NCBI GenBank assembly: GCA_022826705.1
Contig: JAJDUJ010000012.1
Location: forward strand, 1 to 64,000
Source of the DNA: Acidimicrobiia bacterium
GTDB taxonomy: Bacteria; Actinomycetota; Acidimicrobiia; Acidimicrobiales; Bin134
DNA: 64,000 nucleotides
Reading direction: 5' to 3'
The position numbers and the translations under genes are program-made. The notes beneath the pieces are model-generated. The model was not told the origin of the DNA and searched no databases. It worked only from the letters and a program-made list of their open reading frames with translations. The first letter of the stretch is position 1. Each line of letters opens with the position of its first letter. Positions 17,522 through 25,149 of this stretch are shown here, in pieces.

Positions 17522-18733
17522 ATGCCCCGCGCCCTGGTGGACCCGCGTCCCCCGATCCCGGCGCCCTACCGCACCGACGAGCGGACAGCGATCCAGGAGA
17601 TGGCCCGCGACTTCGCCATGAGCCGGGTGCTGCCCATCGCCAACCGCCTCGACCCCGAGCACGGTCTCATCCCCGACGAGCTGCGCGCCGAGATGGGCGA
17701 ACTGGGGTTCTTCGGGGTCATGGTGCCGGAGCCCTACGGGGGCCTCGGCCTCGGCGTGTTCGAGTATGCCCTGATCACCGAGGAGCTTTCCCGAGCCTGG
17801 ATGAGCGTGGCCAGCATCATCGCCCGCGCCGGGATCGCCCTCTCGCTCGACCCAGCCCAGCGGGAGCAGTACCTCCCGCTGGCCGCCAAGGGCGAATGGC
17901 TGGGCTGTTTCGCCATGTCGGAGCCCGGTGCCGGCTCCGACATCGCCTCGATCCGCACCCGGGCCGACAAAACCGAGGGCGGTTGGCTGCTCAACGGCCA
18001 GAAGATGTGGTGTACCTTCGCCGACCAGGCCGACTGCATCCTGGTGGTGGCCCGCAACAAGCCCTACGACCCCGACAACCGCCACTCCGGGATCCGCCAG
18101 TTCGCTGTCCACAAGGTGCCGGGAGCATTCCCCGAAGGGGTGTCGGGCAGCCCCATCAGGAAGATCGGCTACCACGGCTGGCGCACCTTCGAGCTGTCGT
18201 TCGACGACTGCTTTGTGCCCGACGACTGCCTCATCGGCTATCAGAAGGCCGAAACGGCCGACGACATCGGCTTCAGGCAGACCGCAGCGGCCATGACCAC
18301 GCCCCGCATCCACACTGCGGCCCGGTCGATCGGCCTGGCCCGGGGCGCGCTGGAGGACTCGATTGCTTATGCCCAGCAGAGAGAGCAGTTCGGCCGACCC
18401 ATCGGCGACTTCCAGGTGACCCGCTTCAAGATCGCCAAAATGGCCTCGGAGGTCGAGGCCTGCCGGGCACTGATGTACCAGATTGCCGCCAATGCCGACG
18501 CGGGAGAGAAGTCCGACATGGGCGGGGCGATGGTGAAGTATCTGGCCGCCGAGATGTCGGAGAAGGTCACCTCAGAGGCGCTCCAGATCCACGGCGGCGC
18601 GGGCTACACCACCGATTTCCCCATCGAGCGCTACTGGCGCGACGCCCGGCTCACCAAGATCTTCGAGGGAACCAGCGAGATCATGCAGCGCATCATCTCC
18701 GACCACCTGCTGCCCCCCTCGCCGCTGCGCTAG
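17522..18733 (+). CDS. Acyl-CoA dehydrogenase
   Basis: An FAD enzyme of 403 residues with the full ACAD fold. CFAMSEPGAGSDIASIRTRA is the first FAD/substrate signature, QIHGGAGYTTDFPIERYWRDAR the second, and the catalytic Glu lies in KIFEGTSEIMQRII. It removes two hydrogens from the alpha-beta bond of an acyl-CoA, passing electrons to ETF (not encoded here). Flanked by two MaoC genes and a CitE-like lyase, it matches the gene content of the Mycobacterium tuberculosis Rv2498c-Rv2500c block (CitE, MaoC, FadE19) linked to branched-chain acid breakdown. The start is ATG at 17522, just after the MaoC stop. Confidence 0.93.
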   Translation: MPRALVDPRPPIPAPYRTDERTAIQEMARDFAMSRVLPIANRLDPEHGLIPDELRAEMGELGFFGVMVPEPYGGLGLGVFEYALITEELSRAWMSVASIIARAGIALSLDPAQREQYLPLAAKGEWLGCFAMSEPGAGSDIASIRTRADKTEGGWLLNGQKMWCTFADQADCILVVARNKPYDPDNRHSGIRQFAVHKVPGAFPEGVSGSPIRKIGYHGWRTFELSFDDCFVPDDCLIGYQKAETADDIGFRQTAAAMTTPRIHTAARSIGLARGALEDSIAYAQQREQFGRPIGDFQVTRFKIAKMASEVEACRALMYQIAANADAGEKSDMGGAMVKYLAAEMSEKVTSEALQIHGGAGYTTDFPIERYWRDARLTKIFEGTSEIMQRIISDHLLPPSPLR

Positions 18734-18742
18734 AACAAGACG

Positions 18743-19267
18743 ATGAGCGATCTGTTTGCCCTGACCGGCTCCAACAACTACTTCGAGGACTTCGCGGTGG
18801 GCCAGCGGATGCGCCACGCCCGCTCGGCCACCATCGACGAGGTGGAGAACAACTACATCTCCAAGCAGGTGATGAACACCGCGCAGACGCATTGGAACGA
18901 AGAGATATTGGCTGGCTCCCCCCTGGGCGACGGCCGACTCGTGTTCGGGCTCATCACCGGGTCGATGACGGTGGGGCTCGCCAGCCAGGACACCGCCGAG
19001 AACGCCTTGGGCGAGCTCGGGCTCGACGCGGTGCGGTTCTCCAAACCGGTACACCACGGCGACACCATCACCGCCTACACCGAGGTGTTGGATACCGCCG
19101 ATGCCCCCGACCGCGACGACGCCGGTATCGTGCGGTTCAAGCACTGGGGGTGCAACCAGCACGGCGAGGTGGTGTGCGAGTTGGAGCGCCTTGTGCTCAT
19201 CAAGCGCCGCAGCCACTGGGGGGCGGCCATTCCCGAAACCGAAACCGAGACCAGGGAGGTCCAATGA
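18743..19267 (+). CDS. MaoC-family dehydratase
   Basis: A second hot-dog dehydratase of 174 residues, only distantly similar to the first at 17022. It has YFEDFAVGQRMRHARSATID, the active-site-like NTAQTHWNEE and the closing block DAVRFSKPVHHGDTITAYTEV. CNQHGEVVCELERLVLIKRR matches the C-terminal strand of MaoC proteins (QHGELVVDYQRTNLV in the first paralogue). Two unequal MaoC proteins next to each other often form a heterodimer, which is possible here but unproven. Its stop overlaps the CitE-like start by 4 bp (ATGA), implying translational coupling. Confidence 0.85.
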   Translation: MSDLFALTGSNNYFEDFAVGQRMRHARSATIDEVENNYISKQVMNTAQTHWNEEILAGSPLGDGRLVFGLITGSMTVGLASQDTAENALGELGLDAVRFSKPVHHGDTITAYTEVLDTADAPDRDDAGIVRFKHWGCNQHGEVVCELERLVLIKRRSHWGAAIPETETETREVQ

Positions 19268-20208
19268 GCAGTTATGAACGCCAGATGCCGGTGCGGGTGC
19301 GGCGCTCGGAGCTGTCCACTCCGGGGCACTCCGAGAAGATGATCGCCAAGGCGGCGCAGAGCGATGCGGACATGGTGTTCTTGGATCTCGAGGACGCGGT
19401 GGCCCCGTCGGCCAAGGTGGACGCCCGCCAGAACATCATCGCCGGGCTCAACGAGCTGGACTGGGGCGCCAAGATCCGCTCCTACCGCATTAACGGCGTC
19501 GACACCGAGTGGTGCCACGACGACATCGCCGAGGTGGTCACCGGCGCCGGAGCCAACATCGACGTGATCATGGTGCCCAAGATCAAGGGCCCCCGCGAGG
19601 TGTGGTTTGTGGACGACATGTTGACCCAGCTCGAGCTCAAGCTGGGCCTCGAGGTGGGTCGGATCGGCATCGAGTGCCTGGTGGAGGAGGTGGAGGCGAT
19701 TCAGACGGTGGACGAGATCGCCCGGTGCAGCCCTCGCCTGGAGGCTCTCACGCTGGGGGTGGGCGATTTGTCGGCCAGCCAGGGAATGCGCCTGGGCCAC
19801 ATCGGGGTGACCGACAGCGACGCCGCCTTGCGCTATCCGGGCGATGTGTGGCACTACGCCCGCAACCGCATGGTCGTGGCCTGCCGGGCCGCGGGCATCG
19901 ACGCCATCGACGGGCCGTACGCCAACTTCGCCAACCCGGATGGCTATGAGAAAAGCGCAGCCACGTTCTCGATGCTCGGCGGCGTGGGCAAGTGGTGCAT
20001 CCACCCCAGCCAGATCGAGGTGGCCAACCGTGTGTTCGCCCCAACCCCCGAGGAGATCGCCGAGGCCCAAGGGGTGATCGACGCCGTCGCCCAAGCCGAG
20101 GCTCAGGGACTAGGCGCGGCCAACTACAAGGGCCTGATGATCGACGCCGCCACCACCCGCCTCTTCGAAGTCACCCTCAACCGAGCCCGCCAATGCGGCC
20201 TCATCTGA
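19264..20208 (+). CDS. HpcH/HpaI-family CoA lyase (CitE-like)
   Basis: A TIM-barrel Mg2+-dependent lyase of 314 residues that cleaves beta-hydroxyacyl-CoA esters (malyl-, methylmalyl- or citramalyl-CoA type). Conserved items are RVRRSELSTPGHSEKM (substrate Arg), VFLDLEDAVAPSAK (metal-side acids), YRINGVDTEWCHDD, the Glu in GIECLVEEVEAI, DGPYANFAN and GVGKWCIHPSQIEVAN. Together with two MaoC hydratases and an ACAD this would complete dehydrogenation, hydration and retro-aldol cleavage of a C5 or C6 branched acyl-CoA to acetyl-CoA or glyoxylate-type products. The last 122 bp are duplicated 3.4 kb downstream (23489-23607). Confidence 0.9.
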   Translation: MSSYERQMPVRVRRSELSTPGHSEKMIAKAAQSDADMVFLDLEDAVAPSAKVDARQNIIAGLNELDWGAKIRSYRINGVDTEWCHDDIAEVVTGAGANIDVIMVPKIKGPREVWFVDDMLTQLELKLGLEVGRIGIECLVEEVEAIQTVDEIARCSPRLEALTLGVGDLSASQGMRLGHIGVTDSDAALRYPGDVWHYARNRMVVACRAAGIDAIDGPYANFANPDGYEKSAATFSMLGGVGKWCIHPSQIEVANRVFAPTPEEIAEAQGVIDAVAQAEAQGLGAANYKGLMIDAATTRLFEVTLNRARQCGLI

Positions 20209-20457
20209 CTCGTTCAAGGGGGTGCTCGACCACTAGCCGCGAAACCGCTCCTGCTTCCTGCCGGAAAGGCCACACCGCCGACACAGACCAAACCACAACC
20301 GACCCTGCTAACCCCCACCACGCGGGTAATCAGGTATGAATTCCCCTTGCTTCACCAACGCTTCATCGCGGGGGCTGGTGGGGTTTGGGTTTGACTTGTC
20401 CCCTCCGCGAATATTGGTCTCAGGGGATGTTGTTTCGTCACTCTTGGCCTGTTGGGT

Positions 20458-20691
20458 ATGCTTCTTTCTGTGGAGCTCACCACGATGATTGAGACGAGGG
20501 CTGGTGTCCGCTGCGGCAAGCCCTGCTTCATTGGCACGCGGATAGCGGTCTACGATGTGCTGGACTATCTGGCAGCGGGGATGACGCCGTTGGAGATAGC
20601 TGGTGATTTCCCCGAGTTGAGCGAGCAGCATGTCCTAGCTGCTGTTGAGTTTGCTGCGCTGCGCGAGCGGCGTCTGGCGACTCCTGCGTGA
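20458..20691 (+). CDS. DUF433-family antitoxin-like protein
   Basis: A small protein of 77 residues with the DUF433 pattern: RAGVRCGKPCFIGTRIAVYDVLDYLAAGMTP-like text, where GKPCFxGTRIxVxxVLxYLAxGxxxxEI is diagnostic, then DFPELSEQHVLAAVEFAALRER. DUF433 is a winged-helix DNA-binding domain that usually acts as the antitoxin of VapC- or DUF5615-type pairs and represses its own promoter. The downstream DUF5615 gene overlaps it by 4 bp (GTGA), supporting that reading. I take ATG 20458; an ATG 11 codons later (MIETRAG) fits the family equally well. The 250-bp gap upstream (20209-20457) shows no gene. Confidence 0.85.
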   Translation: MLLSVELTTMIETRAGVRCGKPCFIGTRIAVYDVLDYLAAGMTPLEIAGDFPELSEQHVLAAVEFAALRERRLATPA

Positions 20692-21029
20692 GGCTGCTGC
20701 TCGACCAGAACCTGTCGCGTCGCCTTGTGGGAATGCTGGTGGCCGAGTATCCCGGTAGCTGCCACGTTGTCGAAGTCGGGCTCGATACCGCAACGGACCG
20801 CACCATCTGGGAGCACGCGCGTGATCATGGCTTTGCCATCGTTTCGAAGGACTCTGATTTCCGCCAGCTCGCATTCCTGTTGGGTCCGCCCCCCAAGGTC
20901 ATCTGGTTGAGGATCGGCAACGCCACAACGCTCAAGATATTCAGTGTTCTCCAGCAGCATCGGGACATAATCGCTGAATTCGGTGCGAGCGAACAGGAAG
21001 CCCTACTGGTTCTGCCATCTGAGCTCTAG
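20688..21029 (+). CDS. DUF5615 PIN-like toxin candidate
   Basis: A PIN-fold protein of 113 residues. MRLLLDQNLSRRL gives the first acidic residue (LLxDxNLS is diagnostic). A Glu follows in WEHARDHGF, and IVSKDSDFRQLAFLLGPPPKVIWLRIGN carries the paired acidic residues of Mut7-C/DUF5615 nucleases. It is probably the RNase partner of the DUF433 protein. The start is GTG 20688, overlapping the antitoxin stop, so translation is coupled. Such pairs are mobile and often sit in variable DNA; here the pair lies just ahead of a stretch with gene fragments. Confidence 0.85.
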   Translation: MRLLLDQNLSRRLVGMLVAEYPGSCHVVEVGLDTATDRTIWEHARDHGFAIVSKDSDFRQLAFLLGPPPKVIWLRIGNATTLKIFSVLQQHRDIIAEFGASEQEALLVLPSEL

Positions 21030-21091
21030 GGTCGGGGAGAGCTGATGGGCTGCTGCCGGCCCAGGGTTGGGTGTGGGAGGATTGGGCGGAG

Positions 21092-21907
21092 ATGAGACTC
21101 GGCGCAGCGCTTCCGGTTTTTGGCCGCTCCGGTGGCCCGCTGGAGCCCGACAGCCTTGCCGATGCGGCGGGGGCCATGGAGCGGCTGGGCTATTCGTCGG
21201 TGTGGGCTTTTGACGCTGTCGGGCGGGGCTTCATGCTGCCCGATCCGCTGATGGCGCTCACCGTGTCGGCTGGGGCCACTCGAGCAGTCGAGTTGGGAAC
21301 CGGGATTATGCAGCTCCCGATTCGCAATGTCGCCGAGATGGCTCACCGGCTGTTCACCCTCGAGCTGGTGGCCCCAGGCCGTGTGCGGTTCGGAGTCGGA
21401 CCGGGTTCGACCCGGGCGGATTTCGAGGTGCTCGGCCGCGAGTTCGACACCCGTTTCGCCCAGTTCGAGCAGCAGTGGCAGGAACTGCGGATGTTCGTGC
21501 GGGAAGGTCGGGCACAAGGGCGCGACCTCTGTGCTTGGCCTCAAGTGATCAATCGGCCAGAGCTGCTGTTGGCCGGCTGGCGAGGGCCGTGGATCGAGCG
21601 GGCCGCAGCGGAGGCGACAGGCTGGATCGCCTCCGCCGCCTATGCCGACGACGAGGAGCTCGCCGATGGCTTGGCCCGCTTCCGAAAGGCTGGCGGGCGA
21701 CGCGCTATCATCACAAACGTACGGATCAGCGCCGATGTTGGACCGACCGTCGAGCGGCTCCACCGGCTGGCCGCCATGGGATTCGACGATGCAGTGGTCT
21801 TCGACAAGACAGCCAGCGAGGGCCGCTTGGCGGCAGTGCAGGACGCGATGCGACCACCGGCCAGGCCATCGTCATCGACGGCGGCCTCATTTCCGCATGC
21901 AATTTGA
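21092..21907 (+). CDS. Luciferase-like (LLM class) flavin oxidoreductase, altered C-terminus
   Basis: A 271-residue F420- or FMN-dependent oxidoreductase of the bacterial luciferase superfamily. It has MRLGAALPVFGRSGG, AMERLGYSSVWAFDAVGRG, DPLMALTVSAGATRAVELGTG, and VRFGVGPGSTRADFEVLG, the usual G-x-G-x-S phosphate loop. The family fold ends in ...GFDDAVVFDKTASEGRLAAVQDAM; the last 18 residues (RPPARPSSST...) are read from DNA that in another frame encodes an SDR tail (21847-21927). The C-terminus therefore seems to result from a recombination junction and is somewhat short. The ATG at 21092 lies just after GGGCGGAG. Confidence 0.8.
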   Translation: MRLGAALPVFGRSGGPLEPDSLADAAGAMERLGYSSVWAFDAVGRGFMLPDPLMALTVSAGATRAVELGTGIMQLPIRNVAEMAHRLFTLELVAPGRVRFGVGPGSTRADFEVLGREFDTRFAQFEQQWQELRMFVREGRAQGRDLCAWPQVINRPELLLAGWRGPWIERAAAEATGWIASAAYADDEELADGLARFRKAGGRRAIITNVRISADVGPTVERLHRLAAMGFDDAVVFDKTASEGRLAAVQDAMRPPARPSSSTAASFPHAI

Positions 21908-21927
21908 CCGGAGTGCCACCGGCCTGA
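21847..21927 (+). pseudogene. SDR C-terminal fragment at a recombination junction
   Basis: One frame here reads DATTGQAIVIDGGLISA, the typical end of a FabG-type SDR (TGQxIxVDGG). It overlaps the 3' end of the luciferase-like gene in a different frame. No upstream SDR body exists in that frame, so this is a remnant. Confidence 0.55.
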
Positions 21928-22033
21928 CCGGCCCCGGGTCTGTCGGGCCTGCGATCTTGGGAATGAAGCCCTAGCCAATCAACCGGCTTCGATTCCCGCA
22001 CAGGGGGCCAGAGAAATAGCCCGGTCGGGCTTT

Positions 22034-22132
22034 CCCGCGATCAGAGCGCTGCCGGACCGGCTGGGGCGAGCACAGCTAGACGGATATGTCGAGCGCCTTG
22101 TGGAGCATGATATCGACACTGTGCGGGTGTGA
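22034..22132 (+). pseudogene. Possible gene remnant reading DGYVERLVEHDIDTVRV
   Basis: An open stretch ends in a protein-like peptide with LVEHDIDTVRV before TGA at 22130. The wording resembles the first beta-strand of glutamine-synthetase-like proteins (xxxIDTVRVxFxD), but the match is too short to name. It lies in the 21908-22134 gap that otherwise holds no gene. Confidence 0.2.
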
Positions 22133-22134
22133 CT

Positions 22135-22419
22135 TCAGCGGTAGAACTGGATATGGAACACCGCGTCTTGTGCTGGCTCGATGTGGTGGTGGATGTCGGG
22201 GGGTATGGCGGTGCGCTGTCCTGCTGTTACGTTTACGTTGCGCGACGCCTCTTCGGTGAACTGCACCGAGCCTTCCTCCACTACCAACTCGGCCCACACC
22301 GAGGTGAGGTGGGAACGACCGAGCGCGGGCGGCATGGATTCTGCTGTGAAACTAGGGGTGCGCCGGGCCGGAACCGCTGCTGGCGGCACTTCGAATCGCT
22401 CCGTCGTCACGACAGACAT
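22135..22419 (-). CDS. DUF1971 (cupin-like) protein
   Basis: A small protein of 94 residues. The family signature is seen at the N-terminus (VPARRTPSFTAESMPPALGR corresponds to the xYKRTPxFTEExVPxGL pattern of DUF1971) and at the C-terminus (AIPPDIHHHIEPAQDAVFHI corresponds to xIxPxVPHxVEPxGPVxFxVEF). This is a single cupin-like barrel with a His pair; related domains occur alone or fused to TehB-like proteins, and the function is unknown. The ATG at 22419 follows GGGAGGC. A longer frame extends upstream but it is antisense to the SDR and not credible. It is divergent from the SDR at 22598. Confidence 0.75.
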   Translation of the reverse strand: MSVVTTERFEVPPAAVPARRTPSFTAESMPPALGRSHLTSVWAELVVEEGSVQFTEEASRNVNVTAGQRTAIPPDIHHHIEPAQDAVFHIQFYR

Positions 22420-22597
22420 CGCCTCCCGTGTAGGGACAAAGCAACAGGATAGATCAGTGGGAAGTTCCATACCGGAGCACGCTGCCCGCCCTCTTGGCAG
22501 GCGGCGGTTCGCGGTGTGTGGTTTCCGGGGTCGTCTAGGGTGGGGGCGAGTCAAGGGGTAGGGGGCTTTGGGCAGGCGCAGGTGGACGGCGGTCGAT

Positions 22598-23476
22598 ATG
22601 CCTGGGCAGGGGGGCAAGGTGGCGGTTGTGACCGGCGCGAGCTCGGGTCTGGGCTTCGAGACGGCGTTGCAGCTTGCCCGGCGGGGTGCGCTGGTGGTGG
22701 TGGCCTGTCGCGACCTTCGGCGCGGCGCCGCCGCCGCCGAGGCCATCGGCGCTGAGAGCGGTCGTGGCGATGTGGAGGTCGCCGGGCTGGACCTGGGCGA
22801 CTTGGACTCGGTGCGCCAATTCTCGGAATGGTGCTGTGGCCGCTTTGAGCGGCTAGACCTGCTCGTTAACAACGCGGGCGTCATGGTGCCCCCGGCGTCG
22901 AGCACTGCGGATGGCTTCGAGCTTCAGTTCGGCACCAACCACCTCGGGCACTTCGCGCTCACAGCCCGGCTGATGGGCCTGCTGCGAGCCACTGCCGACA
23001 GCCGGGTGGTCACCGTGTCCAGCCACGCCCACCGCATGGGCGAGGTCTGCTTCGACGACCTCCACTGGGAATCGCGCCCCTACCGGGCTGCGGCGGCCTA
23101 CGCCCAGAGCAAGCTGGCGAACCTGTTGTTCTGCTTCGAGCTGCAACGGCGCATCGATGACGCCGGCATCGAGATGCTGTCGGTGGCATCGCATCCCGGC
23201 TTCACCCGCACCGGCATCCTGCGCCACAGCCGAGTCCTCAAGATCTGGAACCCGCTGTTCGCCATGCCAGTCTCGCAGGGAGCGCTGACCACCCTGTTCG
23301 CGGCCACTTCCCCCGACGCCGAGCCCGGCGGCTACTACGGCCCCAACCGCTGGGGACAACTGCGCGGCCACCCGACCCGAGTGAAGCCCTCGGCAGCCGC
23401 GAAGAACCGGGAAACGGCCACACGGCTCTGGCAGGTGTCCGAAGAACTCGTCGGCCTGCAATGCCTCCCCCAATGA
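22598..23476 (+). CDS. Short-chain dehydrogenase (retinol dehydrogenase-like)
   Basis: An SDR of 292 residues close to the 'oxidoreductase/retinol dehydrogenase' group. It has VAVVTGASSGLGFETALQLA, VACRDLRRG (Arg for NADP preference), the NAG motif VNNAGVM, FGTNHLGHFALT, catalytic Ser in TVSSHAH and YAQSKLAN as YxxxK. The C-terminal part SHPGFTRTGI is typical. The ATG at 22598 lies directly before the first beta-strand; the 10 codons upstream in frame have no support. A 119-bp copy of the 3' end of the citE-like gene begins 12 bp behind its stop. Confidence 0.88.
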   Translation: MPGQGGKVAVVTGASSGLGFETALQLARRGALVVVACRDLRRGAAAAEAIGAESGRGDVEVAGLDLGDLDSVRQFSEWCCGRFERLDLLVNNAGVMVPPASSTADGFELQFGTNHLGHFALTARLMGLLRATADSRVVTVSSHAHRMGEVCFDDLHWESRPYRAAAAYAQSKLANLLFCFELQRRIDDAGIEMLSVASHPGFTRTGILRHSRVLKIWNPLFAMPVSQGALTTLFAATSPDAEPGGYYGPNRWGQLRGHPTRVKPSAAAKNRETATRLWQVSEELVGLQCLPQ

Positions 23477-23488
23477 CAAGCCCGCCCC

Positions 23489-23607
23489 GTCGTCCAAGCC
23501 GAGGCCCAGGGCTGGGGCGCGGCCAACTACAAGGGCATGATGATCGTCGCCACCACCCGCCTCTTCGAAGTCACCCTCAACCGAGCCCGCCAATGCGGCC
23601 TCATCTG
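23489..23607 (+). pseudogene. Duplicated 3' fragment of the citE-like gene
   Basis: This stretch matches 20086-20207, the last 40 codons of the CitE-like lyase, with few substitutions and one 3-bp deletion (GACGCC reduced to G..C before GCCACC). It still encodes AEAQGWGAANYKGMMI and TRLFEVTLNRARQCGLI, but has no start and lacks the stop position of the original. It is a copied tail, not a gene. Confidence 0.9.
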
Positions 23608-23629
23608 TTTTATTCGACTAGGCGCTCCG

Positions 23630-24259
23630 TCAGTAGAGCTTTTCTCGGTTGGCCTTTTGTTCGTCGCGGTCGATGGCCTCGGCGTCGGCTCCGGCGATCT
23701 GCTCGGCCAGCACTTGGCCATAGGTGGGATAGCTGGAGCGGTCGATCTGGACCTCGGGGTCCCATAGCCGGGAGCGGAGCAGCGCTCGTCCGCAGTGCAA
23801 GAACGCGTCCTTGACGGTTATTTTGAGCCCTGATTTCGGCGCTCGGCTGCTTACCGAGAGCGGGGCCAAGTCCTGCTCGTCGGTGACGATCTCCGCTGAG
23901 CCGCATACCCGCAGCGTCTCGTTCATGCCGGGTACGAGGAACAGCAGCCCCACAACAGGGTGGTTCAAGATGTTCTGCATGGTGTCTACTTGGTTGTTGC
24001 CGGGCCGGTCGGGCAACAACAGGGTGTGCCTGTCGACGACCTTCACGAACCCGGGCGGGTCGCCCCGGGGCGAGGCGTCGGCTCGGCCGTCTGCGCCGGT
24101 GGAGCTGATGACACAAAACGGCGACATCTCGATGAACCTGCGGCAGTGGGCGTCCAAATGGTCGAGCACCTTCTGCGAGGCCCGCGGCAGCGGCTCTGAG
24201 TAGACATCCCGCAGTTGCGAATAATCCGACACTCCTGGTTGGGATTCGATGGCAGTCAT
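23630..24259 (-). CDS. PPOX-family FMN-dependent protein (MSMEG_1061-like)
   Basis: A pyridoxamine-phosphate-oxidase-like split-barrel protein of 209 residues. CRRFIEMSPFCVISSTGADGRADASPRGD is the FMN-binding N-terminal block of the TIGR04025 group, followed by LLLPDRPGNNQVDTMQNIL and VGLLFLVPGMNETLRVCGSAEIV. Its C-terminal WDPE...SSYPTYGQVLAEQI also fits that group. Such proteins bind FMN or F420 and reduce or protect small molecules; the substrate is unknown. The ATG at 24259 (MTAIESQPG) is the first that gives the family's length; the upstream in-frame extension is weak. Confidence 0.85.
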   Translation of the reverse strand: MTAIESQPGVSDYSQLRDVYSEPLPRASQKVLDHLDAHCRRFIEMSPFCVISSTGADGRADASPRGDPPGFVKVVDRHTLLLPDRPGNNQVDTMQNILNHPVVGLLFLVPGMNETLRVCGSAEIVTDEQDLAPLSVSSRAPKSGLKITVKDAFLHCGRALLRSRLWDPEVQIDRSSYPTYGQVLAEQIAGADAEAIDRDEQKANREKLY

Positions 24260-24299
24260 AAAGCTGAGTCCCCTGCTGGATATACCGCCCAATATACAC

Positions 24300-24752
24300 C
24301 GCTGCCGATTGGGGCGGGTCTCAAGGGAAGTCGCTTACCGTGACGTGGACGACGCCGAGGCCATCAAGCTCAGCAATCAGTGCAACGACTACCGGCGGCA
24401 CCTCACCGACCATCAGCGGGTGATGCGCCTACAACGGGCCAGGCCCAAGGAAACCTCCAAGGGCATGGCCCAGATGCTGGGGATCAGCGAGAAGGCCGTT
24501 CACAAGGTGCTGATCGAAGAAGGGATTTGGACCCCCCGCTGCCAAGGACGAGCCGCCGAGAACCGAGTTCGGGCGAAAGCAGGGCAACAAGTGGATGGCC
24601 TCGATCAGCGGCGAGGTGGCCGACCCCTTCGAGCCTGTCGCCAAATCGCTCGGCATCTTGAAGCTGCACGAAGCCGCGGCCCACGTTCTCGCCCAAGCCG
24701 CTGACGCGCTGGCCGGCGGCAAAAAAGAGGTGACTATCAAGCTCACTCAATA
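24300..24752 (+). pseudogene. ParB-like/HTH gene remnant, 5'-truncated and frameshifted
   Basis: The first part reads VAYRDVDDAEAIKLSNQC then NDYRRHLTDHQRVMRLQRAR, which follows the end of a ParB/Srx-type domain, and then KGMAQMLGISEKAVHKVLIEEG, a helix-turn-helix. The ParB N-terminus is missing. At the C6 run 24532-24537 the coding frame moves by one base: the continuation is read in the next frame as KDEPPRTEFGRKQGNKWMAS ... GGKKEVTIKLTQ, ending at TAG 24750-24752. A chromosomal, plasmid or phage partition-type gene that has decayed is the simplest view; sequencing error in the C run cannot be excluded. Confidence 0.55.
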
Positions 24753-24758
24753 GCCGAC

Positions 24759-25034
24759 GTGATTGCCCAGACGATGGCAGCACTGTGGGCCGACCCCGAC
24801 ACCACTGTGGACGGCATCCACGGGTGGCTCACCGCCGCCGCCGAGCAGGTGGCCGACCGCTGGGCGGACTTGTCCGGCAGTGTCGCCGCCATGCCGACCG
24901 CCGCCGAGATGCGCGACGCCGACGAACAGGCTCAAGCCGCCTGGATCGCTGCCGGATCGACCGCGGCGGGGCTGCAAGCCGCCGGAATCTCCCTCACCGC
25001 CATAGCCGCCGACATTGAGCACCGCCGCCGATGA
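24759..25034 (+). CDS. Small hypothetical protein
   Basis: A 91-residue alanine-rich, probably all-helical protein (HGWLTAAAEQVADRWADL; AEMRDADEQAQAAWIAAGS). I do not recognise it. It starts with GTG 6 bp after the ParB-like remnant and its stop overlaps the next ATG by 4 bp, which argues for real genes in an old operon that belonged to a mobile or plasmid-like segment. Confidence 0.45.
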   Translation: MIAQTMAALWADPDTTVDGIHGWLTAAAEQVADRWADLSGSVAAMPTAAEMRDADEQAQAAWIAAGSTAAGLQAAGISLTAIAADIEHRRR

Positions 25035-25147
25035 CCGGCCCGGTGGCCGCGGTAGTGGCCCTGGCGCTCAGCCTCGGGGCGTGCCTGCCCGAGCACGACC
25101 CCGCCGCCCTCCCGGCCCGCCGGCCTGGGGGAACGCCGACGCTGTAA
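25031..25147 (+). CDS. Short lipoprotein-like ORF, probably truncated
   Basis: A 38-codon ORF. MTGPVAAVVALALSLGAC looks like a lipoprotein signal with lipobox LSLGAC, and only about 20 residues follow before TAA. The ATGA overlap with the preceding gene supports translation. The 3' part was probably lost where the G-poor spacer begins. Confidence 0.35.
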   Translation: MTGPVAAVVALALSLGACLPEHDPAALPARRPGGTPTL

Positions 25148-25149
25148 GA

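Noticed and set aside
17464-19263. Open frame joining the MaoC/ACAD region in-frame to the CitE-like gene (914 codons)
   Set aside because: The first 600 residues are a Pro/Arg/Gly-rich shadow of the ACAD and MaoC genes; the real lyase begins at ATG 19264.
22420-22905. Upstream extension of the DUF1971 frame to 256 residues
   Set aside because: The extension is Ser/Arg/Pro-rich, antisense to a good SDR gene, and the family domain starts after a GGGAGGC-ATG.
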